A stretch of DNA of 64,000 nt from Mesorhizobium helmanticense (GCF_003034915.1 NZ_PZJX01000028.1:62001-126000); one strand, 5' to 3'. Shown: positions 19,057-29,612, counted from the stretch's first letter. The notes: generated by a model not told the origin, from the sequence alone. Numbers and translations: made by a program.

Positions 19057-20053
19057 ATGCAGCCGTGGGCCGGAGCGAACCAACCTTGGCGCCAACCCGG
19101 CTTTCGATGGGAGCGTTTGCCAGTTCGATCAGCTTCGCCGCTAAGACCTCGTCCGCATGCAGTAGTTTGGCAAGGATGGCGGCAACGATGGCTTCGGCCG
19201 CCCGGCCAGCGCCATCATCGCATTTGAGCGCGATGCCGAGCCCAAGTTCCGGAATTGCCGCACAGTGAACGCCTTCGGCGCCGCCTTTCGCAAAAATCCG
19301 CCCGGGTGCAGCTTCCATCAGCACCAAGTCAGCCCGGCCAGTGCCGGCGACAAAGAATGGTTCCGCCGTGCAGGCGGAAAGCAGGCGCTTTGCGGCCCCA
19401 GCGCGCAGTGACGTAAAACCGGTCCCCGTGGCCATGCGGGCGAAACCGAGGGCGAAGCTTCTGAGCGGCACCGCGTAGGTCGGGATCGAGCAGCCATCGG
19501 TCGCCCGCTCGTTAGCGCCGTGGGCAGCGCCCGTTACCGCCTGCATCGCGTCGCGCACCATCTCCTGCAAGGCGTGATCCGCCCTGACATAGCCGCCATG
19601 CGCAATGCCGGAATGGACGCAGGTGCAGAGGAAGCCGGAATGCTTGCCGGAGCAGTTGTTGTGCAACGCGTTCGGCAAATCACCGGCGCGGGCGAGCGCA
19701 ATTTCCGCCTGATGGTTCGATGGCCAATGCGCGCCGCATTCCAGCGCCGTTTTGTCCAACCCTGCCCTGGCCAGCATGGACCGCGCCAGTTCGACATGCG
19801 CCGGCTCGCCTGAATGGGAGGCACAGGCAAGCGCCAGTTCGCGGTTGCCGAAGCCATAGGCATCGGCAGCGCCGCTTTCGACCAGCGGCAGCGCCTGGAT
19901 CGCCTTGACCGCCGAGCGCGGGAACACCGGGCGCGAGGTGTCGCCGATTTCCAGGAACGGCTTGCCATCGGCATCGAACACCGCGACGGCGCCGCGATGA
20001 GCGCTCTCGACAATCGCGCCGCGCAGAACCTCGACCAGAACCGGATTTGTCAT
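19049..20053 (-). CDS. L-asparaginase, Rhizobium etli (class 3) type
   Basis: 334 residues hydrolysing L-asparagine to aspartate and ammonia. This is not the bacterial type I/II fold but the Rhizobium etli type (beta-lactamase-like). The residues described for R. etli ReAV are all visible: Ser47-x2-Lys50 (RSAVK), Ser79 (CASHSGE), the zinc ligands Cys134/Lys137 in NCSGKHSG and Cys188 in DGCSIP, and Lys256 in FAKGG. ATG 20053 fits the family start; no signal peptide. It follows the thiolase gene by 25 bases on the same strand, suggesting cotranscription. Confidence 0.9.
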   Translation of the reverse strand: MTNPVLVEVLRGAIVESAHRGAVAVFDADGKPFLEIGDTSRPVFPRSAVKAIQALPLVESGAADAYGFGNRELALACASHSGEPAHVELARSMLARAGLDKTALECGAHWPSNHQAEIALARAGDLPNALHNNCSGKHSGFLCTCVHSGIAHGGYVRADHALQEMVRDAMQAVTGAAHGANERATDGCSIPTYAVPLRSFALGFARMATGTGFTSLRAGAAKRLLSACTAEPFFVAGTGRADLVLMEAAPGRIFAKGGAEGVHCAAIPELGLGIALKCDDGAGRAAEAIVAAILAKLLHADEVLAAKLIELANAPIESRVGAKVGSLRPTAAFN

Positions 20054-20078
20054 GGATCCCCCCGTAAATGCGGGCGGT

Positions 20079-21245
20079 TTATCTGATCCGGTCGAGAATG
20101 GAAACGTAGTTGGCGACCGCGGCGCCACCCATGTTGAAGATGCCGCCGAGTTTTGCGCCGGGCACCTGGATGCCGCCGGCCTCGCCGACCAGTTGCATGG
20201 CGCTCAGCACATGCATCGACACGCCGGTGGCGCCGATCGGGTGACCCTTGGCCTTCAGCCCGCCGGACGGATTGACCGGCAGGCGGCCGTCCTTCGCCGT
20301 CTCGCCGCTGATGGCGAGCTTCGCCCCCTCACCCGGCTTGGCCAGGCCCATCGCCTCATACTCGATCAGTTCGGCAATGGTGAAGCAGTCATGCGTTTCG
20401 ACGAAGGAGAGGTCGTCGAGCGTCACGCCAGCCTGCTTCAGCGCCTGGTTCCAGGCGTGCTCGCAGCCCTCGAAGGCGAGGATGTCGCGCTTCGACATCG
20501 GCAGGAAATCCTGGACATGCTGGTTGGCGCGGAAGGCGACGGCACGGCGCATCTTCAGCGCCGTCGCGGTGTCGGTAAGGATCAAGGCGGCGGCACCATC
20601 CGAAACCAGCGAGCAGTCGGTGCGCTTCAGGGGACCGGCAACGAAGGGGTTCTTTTCGCTTTCGTGGCGGCAGAACTCATAGCTGAAATCCTTGCGCATC
20701 TGCGCGTAGGGATTGTCGACGCCGTTCCTGTGGTTCTTGGCGGCGATCATCGCCAGCGCATCCGACTGATCGCCATAGCGCTGGAAATAGCCTTGAGCGA
20801 TCTTGCCGAAGACGCCGGCGAAGCCCGCCGGTGTGTCGCCATCCTCAGGCAGATAGGAAGCCTTGAGCAGGTTCTTGCCGATCTCGGGACCGGGCGTCGT
20901 CGTCATCTGCTCGGCGCCGACCACCAGGACGATGCGGGCGGCATTGGCGTCGATGGCGCGGATGCCTTGCCTGACCGCCGCCGAACCGGTGGCGCAAGCG
21001 TTCTCGACCCGTGTCGCCGGCTTGAAGCGCAGCCTGTCGTCTGCCTGGAGAACCAGGCTGGCGGTGAAATCCTGGGCGGAAAAGCCGGCGTTGAAGTGGC
21101 CGAGCACGATCTCGTCGACGTCGTCCGGGCCGATGCCGGCATGGTCGAGCGCGTCGGTTGCCACTTTGACGATCAGGCCCTCCAGCGTCTCGCCTTCGAG
21201 CTTGCCGAAGCGCGAATGCGCCCAGCCGACGATGCATGCTGTCAT
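20079..21245 (-). CDS. SCP2-type thiolase / acetyl-CoA acetyltransferase-like
   Basis: 388 residues of the thiolase superfamily. The acyl-accepting Cys84 is in ENACATGSAAV and the catalytic His is in NPSGG then KAKGHPIGATG. The C-terminal CxGGGxG of ordinary thiolases reads FNMGGAAVA, so the second Cys is missing, as in SCP2-type thiolases and lipid-transfer-like proteins. The likely job is thiolytic cleavage of 3-ketoacyl-CoA, perhaps of branched or sterol-like substrates, but this is family inference. ATG 21245. It is upstream of and probably cotranscribed with the asparaginase gene. Confidence 0.85.
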   Translation of the reverse strand: MTACIVGWAHSRFGKLEGETLEGLIVKVATDALDHAGIGPDDVDEIVLGHFNAGFSAQDFTASLVLQADDRLRFKPATRVENACATGSAAVRQGIRAIDANAARIVLVVGAEQMTTTPGPEIGKNLLKASYLPEDGDTPAGFAGVFGKIAQGYFQRYGDQSDALAMIAAKNHRNGVDNPYAQMRKDFSYEFCRHESEKNPFVAGPLKRTDCSLVSDGAAALILTDTATALKMRRAVAFRANQHVQDFLPMSKRDILAFEGCEHAWNQALKQAGVTLDDLSFVETHDCFTIAELIEYEAMGLAKPGEGAKLAISGETAKDGRLPVNPSGGLKAKGHPIGATGVSMHVLSAMQLVGEAGGIQVPGAKLGGIFNMGGAAVANYVSILDRIR

Positions 21246-21401
21246 GGCGATCTCCGTTCTCGGCGCCGGTTGCTCACGATGTCCTGACGCACCCTTTATA
21301 TTGTTCAAGTATGAACCGATTTCCAGATCCAGTGAAGAGCCAGAACATACAATTGATCGATCTCCATTGGCACAGCCTCACAGTATGAAATTTCGGTCGG
21401 A

Positions 21402-21429
21402 TTTTTATTGATTGATCCGTCAATAAAAA
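21402..21429. promoter_or_regulatory. Probable BetI operator
   Basis: A perfect inverted repeat, TTTTTATTGA (21402-21411) and TCAATAAAAA (21420-21429) with 8 bases between. The core TTGATTGA-n3-TCAATAA resembles operators described for BetI in other bacteria. It lies 30 bases before betI, placed for autorepression relieved by choline. Assignment is from sequence and position only. Confidence 0.72.
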
Positions 21430-21458
21430 ATAACTTTGGCCAAGAGGCCGGAACAACA

Positions 21459-22049
21459 ATGCCGAAAGTCGGAATGGAACCATTGCGCCGCAAGGCGCTT
21501 ATCGACGCGACGATCTCGGCGATCGGCGAGCGCGGTTCGCTTGACGTGACCATGTCGGAAATCGCCGGCCGCGCCGGCGTCTCCTCGGCCCTTGCCCATC
21601 ATTATTTCGGCGCCAAGGACGAGCTGTTGCTGGCGACGATGCGGCACATATTGGCCGAACTGACCACCGATACGCGGCGCGCCCTTCACTCCGCCAGCCT
21701 TCCTCGTGAACGTGTTTCGGCAGTGGTCGCTGTCAATTTCTCCGACGCCCAGTTCCAGCCGGAAATCATCGCCGCGTGGCTCGCCTTCTATGTCGAGGCG
21801 CAGAAATCGGCGGCGCTGCGCCGGCTGCTCAAGGTCTATGCGCGGCGCTTGCACTCGAACCTGATGAGCGGGCTGACCGGGATACTGCCCAGAAGCGAGG
21901 CCGATCGCGTCGCCGAGGCGACGGCGGCGCTGATCGACGGGCTCTATATCAGGCGTGCGCTGAAGGACGGCGTGCCTGGCGCAGCGACGGCGATCGCGCT
22001 GGTCGAGGACTATCTCGAAACGAAACTCAGCGGACGGCAGACGCAGTGA
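21459..22049 (+). CDS. betI: TetR-family choline-responsive repressor BetI
   Basis: 196 residues from ATG 21459. The N-terminal TetR helix-turn-helix is [21 protein letters not shown], and the start [19 protein letters not shown] is the classical BetI N-terminus. BetI represses the choline-to-betaine genes and is released by choline. First gene of the operon, with a perfect inverted repeat just upstream. Its stop overlaps the betC GTG start. Confidence 0.95.
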   Translation: MPKVGMEPLRRKALIDATISAIGERGSLDVTMSEIAGRAGVSSALAHHYFGAKDELLLATMRHILAELTTDTRRALHSASLPRERVSAVVAVNFSDAQFQPEIIAAWLAFYVEAQKSAALRRLLKVYARRLHSNLMSGLTGILPRSEADRVAEATAALIDGLYIRRALKDGVPGAATAIALVEDYLETKLSGRQTQ

Positions 22050-23575
22050 CACGCAAGAAACCCAATTTCCTGATCGTCATGGTCGATCAGCTCAACGGCA
22101 CGCTGTTCCCGGATGGACCGGCGGAGTTCCTGCATGTGCCGCATCTCAAGGCGCTGGCCGCCCGCTCGGCGCGCTTTGCCAACAACTACGCTGCCTCGCC
22201 GCTTTGTGCGCCGGGCCGAGCCTCGTTCATGAGCGGGCAGTTGCCGTCGCGCACCGGGGTCTACGACAATGCCGCTGAATTCGTCTCGTCGATCCCGACC
22301 TTCGCCCATCATCTGCGCGCCGCCGGCTACTACACCTGCCTGTCGGGCAAGATGCATTTCGTCGGACCGGACCAGCTGCACGGTTTCGAAGAGCGGCTGA
22401 CCACCGATATCTATCCCGCCGATTTCGGCTGGACACCCGATTACCGCAAGCCAGGCGAGCGTATCGACTGGTGGTACCACAATCTGGGCTCGGTGACCGG
22501 CGCCGGCGTCGCCGAGACCACCAACCAGATGGAGTATGACGACGAGGTCGTGTTCCTGGCCTCGCAGAAGCTCTATCAGCTTTCGCGCGAGCAGGACGAC
22601 GCGGACCATCGGCCCTGGTGCCTCACCGTTTCGCTGTCGCACCCGCACGATCCCTATGTCGCGCGCAAGCAGTATTGGGATCTCTACGAACATTGCCAGG
22701 CGCTGGATCCGGAAACCGGGTTCATCGCGCATGACGAACAGGACGTGCATTCGCAGCGCCTGTACCACGCCAGCGACTATCCCTCGTTCGAGATCACGCC
22801 TGAGCAGGTGCGACGTTCGCGGCGCGGCTATTTCGCCAACATCTCCTATGTCGACGACAAGCTCGGCGAGCTGCTGGACGTTCTCAAACGCACGCGCATG
22901 CTGGAAGACACCGTCATCCTGTTCTGCTCGGACCATGGCGACATGCTCGGCGAACGCGGCCTATGGTTCAAGATGAGCTTCTTCGAAGGCTCGGTGCGGG
23001 TGCCGCTGATGATCGCCGGCAAGGACGTGCCGGCCGGCCTGATCAAGGCGCCAGTCTCCAATCTCGACGTAACGCCAACGCTTTGCGACCTCGCCGGTAT
23101 CGACATGAGCGCGATCGCGCCGTGGACCGACGGCCAGTCGCTGCTGCCGCTTGCCAAGGGCGGGCAGCGCACCACACCGGTGTTGATCGAATATGCCGCC
23201 GAAGGCTCCTACGCACCCTTGGTGGCGATCCGCGACGGCAAATACAAATTCGTCCATTGCGAGCTCGACCCGCCGCAGCTGTTCGATCTCGAAGCCGATC
23301 CGCTTGAGCGAAACAATCTGGCCGACGACCCTGCCCATGCGACCCTGGTGGCGGCATTCATGGACAAGGTCAGGGCGCGCTGGGACATGGCCGGCTTCGA
23401 CGCCGCCGTGCGCGAGAGCCAGGCCCGCCGCTGGGTCGTCTACCCGGCGCTGCGCAACGGCGCCTATTACCCCTGGGATTTCCAGCCGCTGCAAAAGGCG
23501 TCGGAGCGCTACATGCGCAACCACATGAACCTCGACAATCTCGAAGAGAGCAAAAGGTATCCGCGCGGCGAATGA
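22046..23575 (+). CDS. betC: Choline-sulfatase
   Basis: 509 residues from a GTG start that overlaps the betI stop. BetC hydrolyses choline-O-sulfate to choline and sulfate, feeding betaine synthesis and supplying sulfur. The sulfatase signature [10 protein letters not shown] has Cys54, to be oxidised to formylglycine, and the metal site begins with VMVDQ (Asp14). [16 protein letters not shown] supplies the later Asp/His ligands. The C-terminus has the choline-sulfatase tail ending [11 protein letters not shown]. No signal peptide, as in S. meliloti BetC. Confidence 0.95.
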   Translation: MTRKKPNFLIVMVDQLNGTLFPDGPAEFLHVPHLKALAARSARFANNYAASPLCAPGRASFMSGQLPSRTGVYDNAAEFVSSIPTFAHHLRAAGYYTCLSGKMHFVGPDQLHGFEERLTTDIYPADFGWTPDYRKPGERIDWWYHNLGSVTGAGVAETTNQMEYDDEVVFLASQKLYQLSREQDDADHRPWCLTVSLSHPHDPYVARKQYWDLYEHCQALDPETGFIAHDEQDVHSQRLYHASDYPSFEITPEQVRRSRRGYFANISYVDDKLGELLDVLKRTRMLEDTVILFCSDHGDMLGERGLWFKMSFFEGSVRVPLMIAGKDVPAGLIKAPVSNLDVTPTLCDLAGIDMSAIAPWTDGQSLLPLAKGGQRTTPVLIEYAAEGSYAPLVAIRDGKYKFVHCELDPPQLFDLEADPLERNNLADDPAHATLVAAFMDKVRARWDMAGFDAAVRESQARRWVVYPALRNGAYYPWDFQPLQKASERYMRNHMNLDNLEESKRYPRGE

Positions 23576-24573
23576 TGACAAATCTTGTCCCCTCCCTCGA
23601 TCATCTCAGGCAGGCCTATGCCGTCACCGCCAAGGCGACGCAGGTCACTCCATTGCTGGAGTCGGCGGCTCTTGCCCGCGAAACGGGTGCGGCCCGTGTC
23701 TTCGTCAAGCCGGAGTCGCTGCAATGGGCCGGCTCTTTCAAGGTACGCGGCGCCTATTGGCGGCTGAAGCGGCTGTCGCCTGATGAAGCGAGGAAAGGCG
23801 TCGTCGCCTACTCCTCCGGCAATTTCGCGCAAGGGCTGGCCGCCGCCGGCCAGGCGCTGGGCATTCCGGTCACGATCGTCATGCCGATCGACGCGCCGAC
23901 CGCCAAGCGCGAGGCAACGGCAGGCTACGGCGCGCGCGTCGTGCTGACCGACCATGGCGAGCGCGCGCGTGAGGAAGTTGCGGCCGCCAAGGCACGCGAG
24001 ATCGCCGAGACCGAGGGGTTCGCGCTGCTGCATCCGTTCGACGATCCGGAGATCGTCGCCGGCCAGGCGGGCGCCGGATTGGAAGCGCTCGATCAGCTAG
24101 CGGCCAAGGACGCGCAAGCCGACCTGCTGTTCTGCGCGGTCGGTGGCGGCGGGCTGATCGGTGGCGTTTCGCTGGCCTTCCACTATCTGTCGCCGGCGAC
24201 CGAGATCATCGGTGTCGAACCCGAAGGCTTCAACGGCATGGGTTCATCGCTGGCGCATGGCGCCATCGAAACCATGCCGATCGGGCCGAAATCGATCTGC
24301 GACGGGCTGATGGCGCGCAAGCCCGGCGACGCGCCGTTCGCGGCGGTCAAGGCTGCCGGCGTTCGCGGCATCACCGTCGACGATCAATCGGTGCGCGGTG
24401 CGATGCGGATCGCCTTCGAGCGGATGAAGCTGGTGCTCGAACCGTCGGGCGCGGCGTCGCTCGCCGCGTTGCTCGGCGGCAAGGTGGATGTGGCCGGCAA
24501 GACCGTGCTCGTGGTGGCGACCGGCGGCAATGTCTCGCTCGCCGATTTTATGGCCCATATGAACCATGCTTGA
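23572..24573 (+). CDS. Threonine/serine dehydratase-like PLP enzyme in the bet operon
   Basis: 333 residues, fold-type II PLP enzyme. The PLP lysine is Lys57 in GSFKVRGA, the substrate Ser/Asn loop is SSGNFAQG, and the phosphate-binding loop is VGGGGLIGG. It has no ACT domain, so it resembles catabolic threonine/serine ammonia-lyases or serine racemase-type enzymes. Start overlaps the betC stop by 4 bases and its stop overlaps the betA start by 8, so it is an integral operon member. In S. meliloti the order is betI-C-B-A without this gene. It may remove serine made from betaine via glycine; ectoine-type EutB function is an alternative. Confidence 0.87.
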   Translation: MMTNLVPSLDHLRQAYAVTAKATQVTPLLESAALARETGAARVFVKPESLQWAGSFKVRGAYWRLKRLSPDEARKGVVAYSSGNFAQGLAAAGQALGIPVTIVMPIDAPTAKREATAGYGARVVLTDHGERAREEVAAAKAREIAETEGFALLHPFDDPEIVAGQAGAGLEALDQLAAKDAQADLLFCAVGGGGLIGGVSLAFHYLSPATEIIGVEPEGFNGMGSSLAHGAIETMPIGPKSICDGLMARKPGDAPFAAVKAAGVRGITVDDQSVRGAMRIAFERMKLVLEPSGAASLAALLGGKVDVAGKTVLVVATGGNVSLADFMAHMNHA

Positions 24574-26218
24574 AGCGGATTTCGTCATCATCGGCTCCGG
24601 CTCGGCCGGCTCGGCCATGGCCTACCGCCTGTCGGAGGACGGCAAGCATTCGGTGATCGTCATCGAATTCGGCGGTAGCGATATCGGGCCGCTGATCCAG
24701 ATGCCGTCGGCGCTGTCGATCCCGCTCAACATGAGCCTCTACGACTGGGGCTTTGCCAGCGAACCGGAGCCGCATCTGGGCGGCCGTGTGCTGGCGACGC
24801 CGCGCGGCAAGGTCATCGGCGGCTCGTCCTCGATCAACGGCATGGTCTATGTGCGCGGCCATGCGCGCGACTTCGACCATTGGGCCGAAGAGGGAGCGAC
24901 CGGCTGGGGCTTTGCCGACGTGCTGCCCTATTTCAAGCGGATGGAGGACTCGGAGGGCGGCGAGGATGGCTGGCGCGGCAAAAGCGGCCCGCTGCACGTG
25001 CAGCGCGGTTCGAGAACCAATCCACTTTATGGCGCTTTCGTCGAGGCAGGCCGCCAGGCCGGTTTCGAGCTGACCGACGACTATAATGGCGCGAAGCAGG
25101 AAGGGTTCGGGCCGATGGAGCAGACCATCCACGGCGGCCGCCGCTGGTCGGCGGCGAGTGCCTATTTGAAGCCCGCGCTCAGACGCAAAAATGTCAACCT
25201 CGTCAAGGGTTTCGCGCGACGCGTGATTATCGAGAATCAACGTGCCACCGGGGTAGAGATCGAAGCCCGAGGGCAGGTCCAGATCGTCAAGGCGCGTCGC
25301 GAAGTGATCATTGCCGCGTCTTCGATCAATTCACCCAAGATCCTGATGCTGTCCGGCATCGGCCCGGCCGCGCATCTCAGGGAAAATGGCATCCAGGTCG
25401 TGGCCGACCGGCCAGGCGTCGGCCGCAATCTGCAGGATCATATGGAGCTCTACATCCAGCAGGAATCGACCAAGCCGATCACGCTGAACTCGGTGCTGAA
25501 CCCGTTTTCCAAGGCGCTGATCGGCGCGCAGTGGCTGTTCTTCAAGACCGGCCTTGGCGCAACCAACCATTTTGAGGCAGCGGCCTTCGTGCGCTCACAG
25601 GCCGGCGTCGACTACCCCGATATCCAGTACCACTTTATCCCGGCGGCGGTCCGCTATGACGGCAAGGCGGCGGCCAAGGCACATGGTTTCCAGGCGCATG
25701 TCGGGCCGATGCGGTCGAAGTCGCGCGGCTCGGTGACGCTGCGCTCGCCCGATCCACGATCGAAGCCGTTGATCCGCTTCAACTACATGTCGCATCCGGA
25801 CGACTGGACGGAGTTCCGCCACTGTGTCCGGCTGACGCGCGAGATCTTCGGCCAGAAGGCGTTCGATGCCTATCGCGGCAAGGAAATCTCGCCGGGGTCG
25901 CATGTCCAGTCGGACGACGATCTCGACGCCTTCATCAGGGATCACGCCGAAAGCGCCTATCATCCCTGCGGTACCTGCAAGATGGGTCGCACGGATGATC
26001 CGATGAGCGTCGTCGATCCGGAATGCCGCGTCATCGGCGTCGACGGGCTGCGGGTCGCCGACTCCTCGGTCTTCCCGCGCGTGACCAACGGCAATCTCAA
26101 CGCGCCGTCGATCATGACCGGCGAGAAGGCCGCCGACCACATCCTTGGCCGCACGCCGCTGGCGCCGTCCAACCAGGAGCCATGGATCAATCCACGCTGG
26201 CAGGCGTCGGACAGATAG
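24566..26218 (+). CDS. betA: Choline dehydrogenase
   Basis: 550 residues, GMC oxidoreductase. The FAD-binding GSGSAGSAM motif is near residue 10, the second GMC signature lies around [14 protein letters not shown], and the C-terminal His region is HPCGTCKMG followed by [16 protein letters not shown]. It oxidises choline to betaine aldehyde (and often on to betaine), passing electrons to the respiratory chain. Translationally coupled to the upstream dehydratase. Length is normal. Confidence 0.95.
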   Translation: MLEADFVIIGSGSAGSAMAYRLSEDGKHSVIVIEFGGSDIGPLIQMPSALSIPLNMSLYDWGFASEPEPHLGGRVLATPRGKVIGGSSSINGMVYVRGHARDFDHWAEEGATGWGFADVLPYFKRMEDSEGGEDGWRGKSGPLHVQRGSRTNPLYGAFVEAGRQAGFELTDDYNGAKQEGFGPMEQTIHGGRRWSAASAYLKPALRRKNVNLVKGFARRVIIENQRATGVEIEARGQVQIVKARREVIIAASSINSPKILMLSGIGPAAHLRENGIQVVADRPGVGRNLQDHMELYIQQESTKPITLNSVLNPFSKALIGAQWLFFKTGLGATNHFEAAAFVRSQAGVDYPDIQYHFIPAAVRYDGKAAAKAHGFQAHVGPMRSKSRGSVTLRSPDPRSKPLIRFNYMSHPDDWTEFRHCVRLTREIFGQKAFDAYRGKEISPGSHVQSDDDLDAFIRDHAESAYHPCGTCKMGRTDDPMSVVDPECRVIGVDGLRVADSSVFPRVTNGNLNAPSIMTGEKAADHILGRTPLAPSNQEPWINPRWQASDR

Positions 26219-26226
26219 GCCATTGT

Positions 26227-26246
26227 CGGGCGGGCTGCCCCGCCCG
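26227..26246 (+). other. betA-betB intercistronic stem-loop
   Basis: Perfect 8-bp, all G/C stem CGGGCGGG/CCCGCCCG with the 4-nt loop CTGC, between the betA stop and the betB Shine-Dalgarno. No T-run follows, so it is more likely a processing or RNA-stability element than a terminator. It is the only sizeable gap inside the otherwise overlapping bet operon. Confidence 0.7.
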
Positions 26247-26265
26247 AGACGATTGGAGAACTCCC

Positions 26266-27729
26266 ATGCGCGCCCAGCCAACGGCATCGCACTATGTCAA
26301 CGGCCGCTACATCGAAGACGAAGGCGGCGCGCGGCTGCCGGTCATCTATCCGGCGACCGGCGAGACCATCGCGGTGCTGCATTCGGCGACGCCAAACGTG
26401 CTGGAGCTCGCCATCGAGGCCGCGCGTGCCGCGCAACCGGCCTGGACGCGGCTGAAGCCGGTCGAGCGCGGGCGCATCCTGCGGCGCGCAGCCGATATCT
26501 TGCGGGCGCGCAATGCCGATCTCGCCCGTATCGAGACGCTCGATACCGGCAAGGCGATCCAGGAGACGCTGGTGGCGGACGCGCCTTCGGCGGCCGATTG
26601 CCTCGAATATTTCGGCGGCGCCGTCGCGTCCTATAATGGCGAGGCCGTCGATCTCGGCGGACCCTTTGCCTATACCAGGCGCGAGGCGCTTGGCGTCTGC
26701 GTCGGCATCGGCGCCTGGAACTACCCGATCCAGATCGCCGGTTGGAAATCCGCACCCGCACTCGCCATGGGCAACGCCATGGTGTTCAAGCCGTCGGAGA
26801 ACACGCCTCTGTCGGCGCTAGCGCTAGCCGAAATCTACAGCGAGGCCGGTCTGCCCGATGGGCTGTTCAACGTGGTGCAAGGCTATGGCGATATCGGCGC
26901 CGGGCTGGTCGAGCACAATGTCGTCGCCAAGGTCTCGGTGACCGGCTCGGTGCCGACTGGCCGCAAGGTGCTGTCGCTCGCCGGCTCGAAGATGAAGCAC
27001 GCCACCATGGAACTCGGCGGCAAGTCGCCGCTGATCATCTTCGACGACGCCGATCTCGAAAACGCTATTGGCGGCGCCATGCTCGGCAATTTCTATTCGA
27101 CCGGCCAGATCTGTTCCAACGGCACGCGGGTCTTCGTGCAAAAAGGCATCCACGACCGCTTCGTCGAACGGCTCGTCGAGCGGACGAAGAATATCCGCAT
27201 CGGCGATCCGCTCGACCCGGAAACGCAGATGGGACCACTGGTCAACAAGGCGCAGCACGAGAAGGTCGTCGGCTATATCGCGGCGGGCAAGCAGGATGGA
27301 GCCACGCTCGCCTGCGGCGGCAACGTGCCATCGCTGCAAGGTTTCCAGGGCGGCTTCTTCGTCGAGCCGACGGTCTTCACCGGCGTTACCGACACCATGC
27401 GCATCGCACGCGAGGAGATTTTCGGGCCTGTCATGAGCGTGCTGAAATTCGACGGCGAGGATGAAGTGATAGAGCGCGCCAACGACACCGAATTCGGCCT
27501 CGCCGCCGGCGTCTTCACGCGCGACCTGCCGCGCGCCCACCGCGTCATCGCCGAGCTGCAGGCCGGCACCTGCTGGATCAACGCCTACAATCTGACGCCG
27601 GTCGAGATCCCCTTCGGCGGCTTCAAGCAGTCGGGCATCGGGCGGGAAAACTCGCTTGCCGCACTGGCGCTCTATTCGCAGTTGAAGTCGGTCTATGTCG
27701 AAACCGGCGACGTGGCGAGCCCTTACTGA
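26266..27729 (+). CDS. betB: Betaine-aldehyde dehydrogenase
   Basis: 487 residues of the NAD(P)-dependent aldehyde dehydrogenase family, oxidising betaine aldehyde to glycine betaine. The conserved [16 protein letters not shown] cofactor segment, the general base Glu in MELGGKSP and the nucleophile Cys in [13 protein letters not shown] are present, as is [14 protein letters not shown] 26266 has a GGAGA ribosome site. Last gene of the operon; its stop overlaps the convergent LysR gene by 7 bases. Confidence 0.95.
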   Translation: MRAQPTASHYVNGRYIEDEGGARLPVIYPATGETIAVLHSATPNVLELAIEAARAAQPAWTRLKPVERGRILRRAADILRARNADLARIETLDTGKAIQETLVADAPSAADCLEYFGGAVASYNGEAVDLGGPFAYTRREALGVCVGIGAWNYPIQIAGWKSAPALAMGNAMVFKPSENTPLSALALAEIYSEAGLPDGLFNVVQGYGDIGAGLVEHNVVAKVSVTGSVPTGRKVLSLAGSKMKHATMELGGKSPLIIFDDADLENAIGGAMLGNFYSTGQICSNGTRVFVQKGIHDRFVERLVERTKNIRIGDPLDPETQMGPLVNKAQHEKVVGYIAAGKQDGATLACGGNVPSLQGFQGGFFVEPTVFTGVTDTMRIAREEIFGPVMSVLKFDGEDEVIERANDTEFGLAAGVFTRDLPRAHRVIAELQAGTCWINAYNLTPVEIPFGGFKQSGIGRENSLAALALYSQLKSVYVETGDVASPY

Positions 27730-28634
27730 GGCTCTCGCCCCTGCTTGTCAGCTGCCGAAATCCGCTCGGACGCAAGCTCGATGAATGCCTTGACGAGGGG
27801 CGAAAGATGCCGGCTGCTCGGGTACAGGACATGCAGGCCGCCGGCCGGCGTCGTGTAGTCCCGGAGAACGCGGCTCAACTGTCCCCCATTGATGAGGGCC
27901 TCGGCTATGTTGTGCGGCAATTGGGCGATGCCGAAGTCCGCGAGCGCCGCAGCAACGACCGCCTGCATTTCGTTAGCGGCGAAGCGCCCGGCCACGGTGA
28001 CCGTTTCCTGGCCGTGTGGCCCGTCCAGCACCCAGTGAGCGCCTGAGGTCGAAGGGCCCGCGATCACGCAGTGATGACGAACGAGGTCCGCCGGCGCATC
28101 TGGTACTCCGTGGCGAGCGAGATAGTGCGGGCTGGCGCAGAGCAGCCGGTGCGTGGAGCCAAGCTTGCGGGCGATCAGCGTCGAATCCTGAAGGACGCCG
28201 GTGCGGAAAGCGAGATCTATACCGTCCTCGACCAGATTGAGCTTGTCGTCGGTCAGCCGCAGTTCGACATTGGCTTTCGGATACATCGCCAGAAAGTCGA
28301 CCACAGTCCGGGTCAGAAAATAACCGCCGAATCCGACAGGCGCCGAAATACGAATGGTACCCGATGGCTCTACTCTGGCTTCGGCGAGGCGCAGATTTGC
28401 CTCTTCGATTGTCCGCAGCGCCTGGCTGCTTTGTTCGTAGTAGAGACGCCCGGCATCCGTCATATTGAGGCTGCGCGTCGAGCGCTGCAGCAGGCGGACC
28501 CCAACCTCGCGTTCAAGTGCGGCAACGCGCCGACTGACTGTCGTCTTGGGCATGGCAAGCAGCCGCGCGGCAGCGGTGAAGCTGCCGGCTTCGACGACGC
28601 GAGCGAACACGACGATATCGTTGAGATCGAGCAT
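27723..28634 (-). CDS. LysR-family transcriptional regulator
   Basis: 303 residues. The winged helix-turn-helix ([17 protein letters not shown], then [20 protein letters not shown]) is at 1-60 and the substrate-binding domain of the CrgA-like group follows. ATG 28634 is preferred to a TTG at 28664. It is divergent from the NmrA-type gene with a 99-base gap, the standard arrangement for a LysR regulator and its target. The inducer is unknown. Confidence 0.92.
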   Translation of the reverse strand: MLDLNDIVVFARVVEAGSFTAAARLLAMPKTTVSRRVAALEREVGVRLLQRSTRSLNMTDAGRLYYEQSSQALRTIEEANLRLAEARVEPSGTIRISAPVGFGGYFLTRTVVDFLAMYPKANVELRLTDDKLNLVEDGIDLAFRTGVLQDSTLIARKLGSTHRLLCASPHYLARHGVPDAPADLVRHHCVIAGPSTSGAHWVLDGPHGQETVTVAGRFAANEMQAVVAAALADFGIAQLPHNIAEALINGGQLSRVLRDYTTPAGGLHVLYPSSRHLSPLVKAFIELASERISAADKQGREPQ

Positions 28635-28733
28635 TGTATCCAATTTTGGGACAAAGTTTTCCAATTATAGGCAATTATGCATCAATGTGACAGACCCTAA
28701 TTCTGCTCCACCCGAAAAAGAAGGAGCAGACAC
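28635..28733. promoter_or_regulatory. LysR/NmrA divergent promoter with repeated half-sites
   Basis: The gap contains CCAATT at 28640-28645 and 28661-28666, exactly 21 bp apart, and CAATTAT repeated at 28662 and 28672. Same-face spacing suggests binding of a multimer such as a LysR tetramer. A good ribosome site (AAGGAG) precedes the NmrA-type start. Confidence 0.5.
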
Positions 28734-29612
28734 ATGACCACCAAACGAAGCGTTCTGGTTACCGGCGGCACTGGCCAACAAGGCGGTGCCGTCGCGCGCG
28801 CCCTGCTGACGAGGGGACATCGCGTCAGGGCTTTGACCCGCAGGCCGGACAGCGAGGCCGCGCGGCAGCTGGCGTCGGCGGGTGCCGAGGTCGTGGCCGG
28901 CGATCTCGGCGATACGGCCTCCGTTGTGAAGGCCGCCAAAGACGTCGACACCATGTTCTTGATGGGCAACAGCTACGAGGCCGGATTGGAAGAAGAGACC
29001 CGCCAGGGGATTCTGGCCGCCGATGCAGCCAAGGCTGCCGGCATCGGACATCTGATCTATTCGTCCGTTGCCGATGCCAACAAGAAAACCGGCATCCCGC
29101 ATTTCGAAAGCAAATATCTCGTCGAAAACCATGTTGCCGGGCTCGGCATCCCCTACACCATCAGTGCGCCGGTCGCTTTCATGGAGAACATCGTCGCGCC
29201 GTGGTCGATCGGCGCGCTCAGCCAAGGCACGTATGCCTTTGCAATGCCTGCCAAACGGGTCCTCCAACTGGTCACCCTGTTAGACATCGGTGCCTTCGTT
29301 GCCGCCCTGGTCGAGCGGCGCGAGCGCGTGTTCGGCAAGCGCTTCGATTTCGCCGGGGACGAACTGTCCGGCGAAGACCAGGCGAAGATTCTTTCGCAGG
29401 CCATCGGCCGCCCGATCAACTATCAGGAAATTCCGATAGCGGTGGCCCGCCAGCAAAACGAGGACGCGGCGTTGATGTTCGAGTGGTTCGACCGCATCGG
29501 CTACGACGTCGATATCGCGGCCTTGCACCGAGATTTCCCGGAGGTCGGCTGGCACAGTTTTGCTGACTGGGCGCGAGAGTTCGACTGGAGCGTTCTTGGG
29601 CCGGCATCTTAA
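28734..29612 (+). CDS. NmrA-like NAD(P)-binding protein
   Basis: 292 residues, atypical short-chain dehydrogenase fold. The dinucleotide motif GGTGQQGGAVARAL at about 10-23 is of the NmrA/isoflavone-reductase type. The catalytic Tyr-x3-Lys is not clearly present, so it may be a redox sensor or an oxidoreductase with altered chemistry. It is divergent from the LysR gene and most likely its target. Cytoplasmic. Confidence 0.85.
   Translation: MTTKRSVLVTGGTGQQGGAVARALLTRGHRVRALTRRPDSEAARQLASAGAEVVAGDLGDTASVVKAAKDVDTMFLMGNSYEAGLEEETRQGILAADAAKAAGIGHLIYSSVADANKKTGIPHFESKYLVENHVAGLGIPYTISAPVAFMENIVAPWSIGALSQGTYAFAMPAKRVLQLVTLLDIGAFVAALVERRERVFGKRFDFAGDELSGEDQAKILSQAIGRPINYQEIPIAVARQQNEDAALMFEWFDRIGYDVDIAALHRDFPEVGWHSFADWAREFDWSVLGPAS

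Noticed and set aside
27723..28664. Longer LysR start at 28664
   Set aside because: That codon is TTG and adds ten residues not typical of the family; ATG 28634 gives the usual N-terminus.
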